Source of the DNA: Chloroflexota bacterium
GTDB lineage: Bacteria; Chloroflexota; Anaerolineae; Anaerolineales; Villigracilaceae
Length of the DNA stretch: 27,831 nt
Direction of reading: 5' to 3'
Assembly (NCBI GenBank): GCA_016191985.1
Contig: JACPVB010000053.1
Location: forward strand, 1-27,831
The notes below the pieces were generated by a model, which was not told the DNA's origin, searched no databases, and saw only the letters and a list, made by a program, of their open reading frames with translations. This document shows positions 20,602 to 27,831 of this stretch, piece after piece (position 1 is the first letter of the stretch; every line of letters begins with the position of its first letter). Position numbers and translations under genes: made by a program.

Positions 20602-23546
20602 TAAACAAGCTCACCTCATTCCTCAACATCCGCAGGGAAGAAACCAGACCCGCGGCCCTTCTTCTTGGCGTCATGCTGTTCAGTGCGGCGGGATACAGCC
20701 TCGGCGGCACGGGCATCGAAGCCCTATATTTTGCGCGCTACGGCACAGAGCTTTTGCCCTATCTCTACATGGGACTGGGCATTCTTTCTTTAATAACGAC
20801 CCTGCTTATTACCGGTTTGCTTGGGCGGGTTAAACGCGAGCGCATGTATGTGCTCATTCCTTTTGTGGCGGCAATTTTTCTGGTCATTGCCTGGGGACTG
20901 TTATTCAGCAAATCCAAATTCATTTATCCCGCCCTATGGCTTGGGAAAGAATCGCTCAACACCATCATCAGCATGATCGCCTGGAATACGGCGGGCGCGG
21001 TCTGTGATTCGCGGCAGGCGAAAAGGTTGTTTCCACTGTTCAACGCCGCGCGCATCCTGGGTTCGGTTTTAGGCGGGGTCGGCACAGGCGCGTTGGTCAA
21101 CCTGATCGGGACGCAGAATCTCGTGCTCGTGTGGGCACTCTCCATGTTTGCGTCCTTTGGGATGTCACGCATGCTGATGGGTGGAAAAAATAATTTAACA
21201 GCAGCCAGCCCAAAGCGGCGTCCCGAAGCGGCACGTGCAAAACGGCGCTCCCCATCCTTCATCAATGAAATGAAAAAAGGCTGGCACTATGTGCGCGGCT
21301 CATCCCTCATGCGCTGGATGTCGGTTGCGGCGATCCTTTTTTCGGTTTTATATTTTTCCATCGCGCTTCCATTTTCAAGATCAGCCGCCGCGCAATATCC
21401 CAATGAAAACGAACTCGCCGCGTTCCTGGGTTTGTTCAACGGGTTGAGCACCGCCGCCGCATTCATCACCTCCATATTTTTTGCAAACCGTTTATATGCG
21501 CGCTTTGGAATCATGAATATGATTTTGGCGTTCCCCATCATTTACTTATTGGGGTTTGGTGCGCTCACTTTATTAAATATTTTTTCCGTCATTGTTATCT
21601 TTCGATTTGTTCAAACGCTCTGGCTCTCCGGCGTAGCGGATGCGGCTTATCAAACCATGTTCAGCGCGGTGCCGCCTGAAAAGCGCGACCAGGTCAACGC
21701 GTTTCTCAACGGCGTGCCAGAACAGGCGGGCGTGTTTCTTGCCGGTGGAATCTTGATCGTTGGCGAGCAGAGCTTTACTTCACAGCAACTTTACATGGTC
21801 GGGCTGGCTGCCGCGGCGGCCACAAGTTTTATCATCCTGCGCGCATCGTCTGCCTATCGCGGCGCGTTGGTCAGTTCACTGCGCGAAGGCCGTCCGGCCA
21901 TTTTTTCGGGGCGCGCCACCACACACGATTCAACCTCGCTCACCGTTGCGCTGGACAATATAAAAAATCCCGATCCGCTTGTGCGGCGTGTGGCCGTGGA
22001 AATGCTTGGAGAAATGAATTCTCCCGAAGCGCTCATCTCCGCTTTGCAGGATGAAGATTTGGGAGTCCGCAGCGCCGCGCTAAAGGGATTGACTCACCAT
22101 CCGCCCGCCATACTCGAAGTCTCAGCGCTGCTTAACGACCCCGAGCCTGCCGCTCGTCAACAAGCCATTCGTACGCTGAGACATTTATCGCCCTACCCGC
22201 GCGGCCTGGGCATTTTGCTCGAACCAAAATTACAGGATGAAAACCCGCACGTGCAGATCGAAGCTGCGCTGGGATTGTTGAAAATTAATGAACATAGCCA
22301 GGCTCGCGAGCTGGTCCGCAGCAAATGTGTGGACGGTAGCCTTGATGAGCGAGTCCATGCGCTGAATGCCATGTCCGAGCTGGGCGACAGGGAAGCCTAC
22401 GCATTGATCGCGGAACAACTGGACGATAAAGCCGCATCCATTCGCCGCGCCGCCGCTATCGCGCTGGCATCTTGCGGAGAGGACGCAATCCCAACGTTGG
22501 TGGGTTATCTCAATGACGAAGATTTTTCCGCACGTGAGGGAGTGGCGCTTGCGCTGGCTCGCATTGGACGGAAGTCAACACCCCCTGTGATACAGATAAT
22601 AGACAAGCCAGCATTTTCCGATGGCGCGTTGACCGCCCTTGAGCATCTACCCATTCAAGGTTATGAGAGCGAGGTCAAAAAATTCTCCATTAAGAAGATC
22701 GAAGCCGCGCTTCAATATCACAAATTAGGTTTGGAACTAAACGAAGATGGCAACGAACGAATGGCCCTGCTGTGCGATTCCACATTTAATCATTCCCGCA
22801 GGCTTGGGTTACAAGCCCTGCGCGCTTTGAGTCTGTTGCATGACCGCGAGAGCATCCAAGTTGCAGTTGAGAATTTGCAAAGCAAATCTCCCACACAAAA
22901 AGCCAACGCGCTGGAGGCGCTCGAAGCCGCGCACGACTCCCGCCTGATCAAGCCACTTCTTCGCGTTTGGGAATCCCCAGACCAGCAATCTCTCTATTCT
23001 GACTACGCGCAAGGGACGATAAATCAACTTCTCCAAGACCCTGATGAATGGCTGCGCAACTGCGCCAGTTTTGTATTACAAGGTGAACTTATGAATACAC
23101 ACACGTTACTTCCCATTATGGAGCGGGTTTTATTTCTGAGGCGCGTCCCACTTTTAGCCGACCTCTCCCCTTCCGACTTACAACGCGTGGCAGAATTGGT
23201 CACCGAACATCACGCCGAAAAGGATGATGTCATATTTGAGCAGGGTGAAGCGGGCGAAGAAATGTTCGTGATTGTGCATGGCGAGGTGAAGGTAATGATT
23301 AGTACAACGGACATGCCTGAGAAAGAGGTCGCAAGACGCAAATCAGGCGATGTGGTTGGAGAAATGTCCATCATCAGCGGTGAGCCGCGAATTGCAACCC
23401 TGCTTGCGGTGGAAGAATCGCATTTCCTTTGCCTTGATAAAAAATCATTTGAAGGACTCCTGCGCGAGCGGCCCGAGGTGTCCCTGGCGATTATGCGGGT
23501 ATTATGCGCGCGCTTGGAGGAAGCCACCATGCAACGGCCAAAATAA
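20598..23546 (+). CDS. NTT/MFS-like membrane domain - HEAT repeats - cyclic-nucleotide-binding domain protein
   Basis: A 982-residue three-part protein. Residues about 15-425 are a 10-12-helix transporter-like domain resembling the ATP/ADP carrier (NTT) and MFS fold (GGTGIEALYFARYG, FPLFNAARILGSVLGGVGTGAL). Residues about 450-830 are HEAT repeats (DPLVRRVAVEMLGEMN, DLGVRSAALKGL, AASIRRAAAIALASCGEDAIPTLVGYL). Residues about 848-975 are a CRP-type cyclic-nucleotide-binding domain: DDVIFEQGEAGEEMFVIVHGEVKV, then the phosphate cassette GEMSIISGEPRIATL with E922 and R931 kept. The start is GTG overlapping the upstream stop (GTGA), so it is translationally coupled to the cyclase-like gene. Substrate, or a purely sensory role, is unknown. 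NTT-HEAT fusions are known in the literature; the pairing here is notable. Confidence 0.87.
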   Translation: MINKLTSFLNIRREETRPAALLLGVMLFSAAGYSLGGTGIEALYFARYGTELLPYLYMGLGILSLITTLLITGLLGRVKRERMYVLIPFVAAIFLVIAWGLLFSKSKFIYPALWLGKESLNTIISMIAWNTAGAVCDSRQAKRLFPLFNAARILGSVLGGVGTGALVNLIGTQNLVLVWALSMFASFGMSRMLMGGKNNLTAASPKRRPEAARAKRRSPSFINEMKKGWHYVRGSSLMRWMSVAAILFSVLYFSIALPFSRSAAAQYPNENELAAFLGLFNGLSTAAAFITSIFFANRLYARFGIMNMILAFPIIYLLGFGALTLLNIFSVIVIFRFVQTLWLSGVADAAYQTMFSAVPPEKRDQVNAFLNGVPEQAGVFLAGGILIVGEQSFTSQQLYMVGLAAAAATSFIILRASSAYRGALVSSLREGRPAIFSGRATTHDSTSLTVALDNIKNPDPLVRRVAVEMLGEMNSPEALISALQDEDLGVRSAALKGLTHHPPAILEVSALLNDPEPAARQQAIRTLRHLSPYPRGLGILLEPKLQDENPHVQIEAALGLLKINEHSQARELVRSKCVDGSLDERVHALNAMSELGDREAYALIAEQLDDKAASIRRAAAIALASCGEDAIPTLVGYLNDEDFSAREGVALALARIGRKSTPPVIQIIDKPAFSDGALTALEHLPIQGYESEVKKFSIKKIEAALQYHKLGLELNEDGNERMALLCDSTFNHSRRLGLQALRALSLLHDRESIQVAVENLQSKSPTQKANALEALEAAHDSRLIKPLLRVWESPDQQSLYSDYAQGTINQLLQDPDEWLRNCASFVLQGELMNTHTLLPIMERVLFLRRVPLLADLSPSDLQRVAELVTEHHAEKDDVIFEQGEAGEEMFVIVHGEVKVMISTTDMPEKEVARRKSGDVVGEMSIISGEPRIATLLAVEESHFLCLDKKSFEGLLRERPEVSLAIMRVLCARLEEATMQRPK

Positions 23547-23679
23547 CGGTTCATGAAAGGCAAACAGGCCGGGGCGGAGTCTGAGGCGGGTTTGTCATCC
23601 AAACCTTAAAAAGTTGCAAGTATATTGCAAATAAATATCGGGTAAAATCATCCAAATATTTCATAATTAATTTAAACGC

Positions 23680-23686
23680 AGGAGGT
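23680..23686 (+). promoter_or_regulatory. Near-consensus Shine-Dalgarno site (AGGAGGT)
   Basis: AGGAGGT eight bases before the ATG at 23695 is the strongest ribosome site in the window, suggesting efficient translation of the C39-SH3 protein. Confidence 0.85.
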
Positions 23687-23694
23687 AAGGCCGT

Positions 23695-25101
23695 ATGTTC
23701 GTTACAAAAAACCTTTACCAGAACGACGATACATGGAAATCAACTCCTCTTGGGCATTCAAAAGAAACCATTGGCGGATGGGGTTGCCTGCTCACGTCTG
23801 TGACCATGATGCTGAATGGGATCGGCTATAACGAGACCCCTGTTACCGTTAACGAAAAGATGAAAAATGCCGGCGGTTTTCAGGGAGCTTTTTTTATCCC
23901 GAGCGTGCTGCCATATGTTTGGCCGAATTGCGCCTATCGCGATATGCAGCCATGCGAAACCACGCCCGCACCCATCTCACAAATCGACGCAGCGATGGCG
24001 CAAGGAAAACCCGTCATCCTGCAGGTGGATTGGAACAAGCAGGCGGGCATTCAAACCCACTTTGTGCTGGTCAAGGAAAGAAAAGGCGAGGATTATTCAA
24101 TTTACGACCCGTACAAATACAGCGGCGACGGCCCCGATAAGGAAGTTTTGCTGACCACGCGTTACAAATACAATGGCGCGAAAATCGCATCCGAGATCAG
24201 CGCAGTGCTGTGGTTCGATTCGATCAGCGTCACCCCGCCTGAACCTCCCAAAAAAGTTCCGGTCCCCGCCGAGAAATTTGTCATTTACGCGGCAGAGGAT
24301 GATCTCGCCCTGCGTTCAGAACCTTCCGTGACAGGCTATTTGTGGAAGCGTATGCTGGCATCGACTGAGTTGATCTGCCTTGAACCAAAAACGCAAGTCA
24401 AATCAAAGATCGGCGTGCAGGGCCAATGGATTCAAGTACAGGACCCGGCCGGCGATCAGGGATACGTGGCCGCGTGGTTTGTCTCTGAACAAAAGGGCAA
24501 GCCCGCCTCTTCCTCACCTGTGCCTGCTCCTGCACCTTCATCAGTCCCTGCCCCGAAGCCGGGTGGCGGCTCCCCATCACCTTCGCCTGCGGCTGCCCCG
24601 GCTCCAGTGCCGCCAGGTGCGTTGGCATTCTACCCCACCGAAGAATTATCCTTCCGCAGCAAGCCGGTGATTTCCGCCGAAACGTTAATCCGCCGCGTGC
24701 CGACCACGGAGCAACTCATCAGCCTCGAGCCTGCCAACCAGACCATTCCCAAGATTGGGGTGCAAAACCAATGGCTGAGAGTCTCCGATAAAGATAAAAA
24801 GGAAGGTTACGTTGCGGCCTGGTATCTGAAATACGCCGGCGGATCCACCGCACAGACGGCAGGCACATCGGCTCCGACCACAGGTGGTGCTGTCAAAGTA
24901 CGCACCACTGCGGAGGCGGTCTCACTGCGCAAGGAACCAATCGTGAGCGATGCGTCTCTCATCAAGCGCGTGCCCATTGATTATGAATTCACCATCGTTG
25001 AAGCGGGCGGCGAGGCGAAGATCGGCGCAAACAACCAGTGGCTCAAGGTAAAGGATGCCACGCACGAAGGTTATGTTGCGGCGTGGTTTCTTAAGCGATA
25101 A
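23695..25101 (+). CDS. C39-like cysteine peptidase with three SH3b domains
   Basis: A 468-residue protein. Residues about 1-176 are a peptidase C39-type papain-like domain with a full candidate triad: C31 in GGWGCLLTSVTMML, H122 in IQTHFVLV and D138 in YSIYDPYKYSG. Three bacterial SH3-like domains follow (about 195-265, 308-380 and 400-468), each containing an LR-EP or FRSKP turn, an IG-x-QWL/I block and a GYVAAW(F/Y) ending. A Pro/Ala/Ser-rich linker (about 268-306) separates the first two. Remarkably there is no signal peptide or membrane segment, so it is cytoplasmic or exported without a recognisable signal. It is followed 16 nt later by the TIR-WD40 gene, with no terminator between, so they form an operon. 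Confidence 0.85.
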   Translation: MFVTKNLYQNDDTWKSTPLGHSKETIGGWGCLLTSVTMMLNGIGYNETPVTVNEKMKNAGGFQGAFFIPSVLPYVWPNCAYRDMQPCETTPAPISQIDAAMAQGKPVILQVDWNKQAGIQTHFVLVKERKGEDYSIYDPYKYSGDGPDKEVLLTTRYKYNGAKIASEISAVLWFDSISVTPPEPPKKVPVPAEKFVIYAAEDDLALRSEPSVTGYLWKRMLASTELICLEPKTQVKSKIGVQGQWIQVQDPAGDQGYVAAWFVSEQKGKPASSSPVPAPAPSSVPAPKPGGGSPSPSPAAAPAPVPPGALAFYPTEELSFRSKPVISAETLIRRVPTTEQLISLEPANQTIPKIGVQNQWLRVSDKDKKEGYVAAWYLKYAGGSTAQTAGTSAPTTGGAVKVRTTAEAVSLRKEPIVSDASLIKRVPIDYEFTIVEAGGEAKIGANNQWLKVKDATHEGYVAAWFLKR

Positions 25102-25117
25102 AGAAAACATTTAACTC

Positions 25118-27831
25118 ATGTCAGAAATAAGTTCCACGCGCAAGACAAAAATTTTCATCTCTTATTCACGCAAGGATAAGGTTTTCGTCCGCAAGTTGAA
25201 CGACGCAATTGACGCGGTCGGCATCGATGCCTGGGTGGACTGGGAGGGCATCCCGCTCAGTTCCGATTGGATGGCGGAAATAAAGGGCGCGATTGAAGGC
25301 GGGGATGCCTTTGTATTTGTCATCAGCCCCGATTCGCTCAAGTCTGATGTCTGCCAAAAGGAACTGGAACTGGGCATACAAACCAACAAAAGGATCATCC
25401 CGGTTCTTTACCGTGAACCCGAAAAAAGACAGAAAATGCACCCCAGGCTGTCCTCCACCAATTGGGTGTACCTGCGCTCCCGCAAAGATGATTTCAAAGC
25501 CACCATTCCAAAACTTGTAGAGGCGATCCAAACCGACCTGGGCTGGGTACAGCAGCACACCCGCATTCTGGAACGCGCCACGGAATGGGAACAAAAGAAT
25601 CGAAGCCGCAGTTATCTTTTGCAAGGTGAGGATTTGGAGGATGGTGAAAAATGGATGACCGCCTCCACCGAACAAAAGGGACGCGAAGTTATCCCCCTCC
25701 AGGCGGAATATATCAGCGCCAGCCGAAAGAGCGCCATTCAACGCCAAAGAAACCTGACCATCGGCATCGGCCTGGTCATGGTCATTAGTATTTTCCTCGG
25801 CATTTTTGCCCTGCTCCAATGGGATTCCGCTGAAAAAAACGCGGACCTTGCCAGGAAGAGCGCCGAGGAAGCCGCAGCCAGCGAAAAGGTTGCGCTCACC
25901 CAGCAGGCACTCGCCGAGGAAAAACAAGCGCTGGCGACAAAAAACGAGAATATAGCCAAAGCACAGCGCAGCGCGGCACAGGCCAGCACCTACAGAGAAC
26001 GGCCCGGGCAATTAGATACCAGCACCCTGCTGGCCCTGGAGTCCTTGAGCCGCCTGCCATCGGATAACGCGGAGGATGTGCTGCGTTACAACCTCAGCAT
26101 CATGCCCGTCCCTGTTGCCCAGTTAAAGCACAGCGGCAGGATATGGAATCTTCATACCAGCCAGGATGGGCAATATCTCATCTCCTCCAGCGCCGATAAA
26201 ACCGCCTGTGTATGGACTATGCAGGGCGAGCAGGTGCGTTGCGTTCAGCATGAAGCCGATGTAACCGACGCCGTGCTTTCCAGGGATAACAGCATCCTTG
26301 CCACCGCCAGCCTGGATGGTTCGCTTCGTCTTTGGGACCTTGAGAATGGTTCCCAGTTGGAAGTATTCAACTACGGGACAGATATCCTGGATATCGACAT
26401 CAGCCCAGACGGAAGCCTTGTTGCTGCCGGGCGCAAGGATGGGTTCGTCTCCCTCGTCAGCCTTGATATTCGACAAAATGTTTATAACTACAACTTTGCC
26501 AAGGGACCGATCAGCATTGTTCAATTCCACCCCGACGGAGATTGGCTGGCGGTCGGCACGAAAACAGGATACGTCCGTCTTTGGAAGACGCTCACCAGTT
26601 TGTTGCAGGGCGGCCCCGTTCACAATTCGGAGATATTCAACCTGGCGTTTAGCCCAGATGGCAAGATGCTCGTTTCAGTAAGCGAAGACAGCACCGCTCG
26701 TGTGGCCCGGGCCGAAACCGGGCGGCAGACACACGTTATCCAGCACCCGGATTGGGTGGAGGATGTGGCCTTCAGCCCGGATAACACCTGGTTTGTCACC
26801 GTTTCAGATGACAAAATCGTCCGCGTACTCGATGCGGAAAGCGGGCAGGAGAAACTGCGCATGACTCATGGCAGTTTCGTCCAACGCGTGGAAGTCAGCC
26901 CGAATGGGGAATGGATTCTCTCTTCAGGATATGACCTGACCGCAAGGCTTTGGGATGCCCATACCGGCGCTTTAATGTTCGAAGCATCCATCGATGGGAT
27001 TGGCTCTGCCCTGTTATTCAGCCAGGACGGAAACCAGATCATCGTTGGTGATCGCGACGGCAACATCACGATCTGGGATATTTCCCTGTTGCAAGCCAGG
27101 GTTGGCTATATTGGCTTTACAGAATTCGTGAACAAGGCAAAATTCGACCCCGCCGGCCAATGGATGCTGATCAACACAGACGACAAAATCCTTTGGCAAA
27201 TTCCCACAAGCCAGCTCACAACCATCCGCGACGGCACGTTGGGGATAAATGTACTCACCTTCGATGAACTTACCGCCCAGCTAAAGGTCAGCCCGGATTC
27301 AAAATGGATTGCCATTTCAGTAAATTCTGAAGTCTCCAACTCCAGTGCAATTTTATACAACCTCGAAACAAAAGTTTTGCACACTCTGCCCCACAGTTCG
27401 GATATCAGTGGGTTGGCCATCAGCGCGGACGGTAAATTCCTCGCCACAACCAATGAAGGCAATACTAATGTTTACATATGGGAGATCGAATCCGGTCAGC
27501 AGGCGAATCTTCTCGAATTTGAAGAGGTGGCCTTTACTTCGGCCTATAGTCCCAAAGACCCGATCTTGGCAATCGGCTTTCCAGATAAAACCATCCTGTG
27601 GGATACCAGTTCCAACACCGCGCTTGCCACGCTGAACCAATTCGGCAATATCCGGTCGCTGACCTTTAATTTGGAAGGTACCTGGCTGGCAACCACCAGT
27701 TCCGATGGAAGTATTTATGTTTGGGATATGAACAAAAAGGATTATACAGAACCCAGCTTCCGCTTCCTGCAAAGTGGACGAGTCACTTCGCTGGATTTCA
27801 ACTCCAAAAAAGGCTGGCTCGCCTCCGCCAG
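25118..27831 (+). CDS. TIR - transmembrane - coiled coil - WD40 protein, 3' end outside the window
   Basis: The frame is open from ATG 25118 to the window end (904 complete codons). Residues about 10-140 are a TIR domain (KIFISYSRKDKVFVRKL, IDAWVDWEGIPLSSDWMAEI, FVFVISPDSLKSDVCQKELELG, RIIPVLY). E82 in CQKEL sits where NAD-cleaving TIR domains keep their catalytic Glu. Residues about 212-234 form one transmembrane helix, with basic residues on the TIR side, so the TIR is predicted to be cytoplasmic. A heptad-like coiled coil (about 237-290) and a LLALESLSRLPSDNAEDVLRYNL linker follow. From about 335 there are 14 WD40-like repeats, the last cut off, consistent with two seven-blade propellers predicted outside the membrane. 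The ribosome site is poor, so coupling to the upstream C39-SH3 gene is likely. Confidence 0.88.
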   Translation, partial: MSEISSTRKTKIFISYSRKDKVFVRKLNDAIDAVGIDAWVDWEGIPLSSDWMAEIKGAIEGGDAFVFVISPDSLKSDVCQKELELGIQTNKRIIPVLYREPEKRQKMHPRLSSTNWVYLRSRKDDFKATIPKLVEAIQTDLGWVQQHTRILERATEWEQKNRSRSYLLQGEDLEDGEKWMTASTEQKGREVIPLQAEYISASRKSAIQRQRNLTIGIGLVMVISIFLGIFALLQWDSAEKNADLARKSAEEAAASEKVALTQQALAEEKQALATKNENIAKAQRSAAQASTYRERPGQLDTSTLLALESLSRLPSDNAEDVLRYNLSIMPVPVAQLKHSGRIWNLHTSQDGQYLISSSADKTACVWTMQGEQVRCVQHEADVTDAVLSRDNSILATASLDGSLRLWDLENGSQLEVFNYGTDILDIDISPDGSLVAAGRKDGFVSLVSLDIRQNVYNYNFAKGPISIVQFHPDGDWLAVGTKTGYVRLWKTLTSLLQGGPVHNSEIFNLAFSPDGKMLVSVSEDSTARVARAETGRQTHVIQHPDWVEDVAFSPDNTWFVTVSDDKIVRVLDAESGQEKLRMTHGSFVQRVEVSPNGEWILSSGYDLTARLWDAHTGALMFEASIDGIGSALLFSQDGNQIIVGDRDGNITIWDISLLQARVGYIGFTEFVNKAKFDPAGQWMLINTDDKILWQIPTSQLTTIRDGTLGINVLTFDELTAQLKVSPDSKWIAISVNSEVSNSSAILYNLETKVLHTLPHSSDISGLAISADGKFLATTNEGNTNVYIWEIESGQQANLLEFEEVAFTSAYSPKDPILAIGFPDKTILWDTSSNTALATLNQFGNIRSLTFNLEGTWLATTSSDGSIYVWDMNKKDYTEPSFRFLQSGRVTSLDFNSKKGWLASA

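Noticed and set aside
25166..26011. 281-residue minus-strand ORF at the right end
   Set aside because: It is antisense to the TIR-transmembrane-coiled-coil region, whose + strand frame is open to the window end and has clear domain motifs.

Overview
The window looks like a chromosomal segment of a free-living bacterium, most likely Chloroflexota (class Anaerolineae or a relative). This rests on the mix of families: a ttuA/ttuB pair, a CpXC protein, a DUF6295 protein beside a dienelactone hydrolase, a DUF4260 protein, a TIR-membrane-WD40 protein and an FHA-winged-helix regulator. Two further features fit: moderate GC, and short inverted-repeat elements between genes. It is an inference from gene content, not a phylogeny. 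No rRNA, tRNA, CRISPR array, transposase or phage gene was seen. Genes lie in short operons on both strands, and both ends of the window cut through genes.

Layout. 1-3.4 kb (+): oligoendopeptidase F (5' end missing) and a CpXC zinc-ribbon protein, ending at a strong hairpin. 3.4-5.4 kb (-): a secreted multidomain surface protein. 5.7-7.8 kb (-): FHA-winged-helix regulator, then a PNPOx/HugZ-like protein, then a PIG-L deacetylase, with an inverted-repeat element between the last two. 8.1-9.1 kb (+): a Ser/Thr kinase divergent from the FHA regulator. 9.1-10.3 kb (-): ttuB then ttuA (tRNA 2-thiolation). 10.7-11.9 kb (+): an unrecognised multi-pass membrane protein. 11.9-14.1 kb (-): TetR regulator, Tat-exported nitroreductase and DUF4260 protein, with a double palindromic operator inside the TetR promoter; a four-helix membrane protein diverges from it. 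14.9-15.9 kb (+): dienelactone hydrolase and DUF6295 protein. 15.9-16.5 kb: a fold-back repeat and a lone EF-Tu domain II-like protein (-). 16.7-19.4 kb (+): a small protein resembling CTP-dependent riboflavin kinase, a metallophosphoesterase and an amidohydrolase.

19.5-23.5 kb (+): a translationally coupled pair. The first protein (DUF2652 plus SRPBCC) keeps the residue pattern of a class III nucleotide cyclase. The second joins an NTT/MFS-like membrane domain, HEAT repeats and a cyclic-nucleotide-binding domain. Together they could form a self-contained second-messenger circuit: one gene makes a cyclic nucleotide and the next senses it on a transporter-like membrane protein.

23.7-27.8 kb (+): a second pair. 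A C39-like cysteine peptidase with three SH3b domains has a near-consensus Shine-Dalgarno sequence. It is followed 16 nt later by a TIR-transmembrane-coiled coil-WD40 protein with at least 14 propeller repeats, cut by the window end. This second pair reads as a receptor-like or defence-like module. These two pairs are the best candidates for undescribed systems here.
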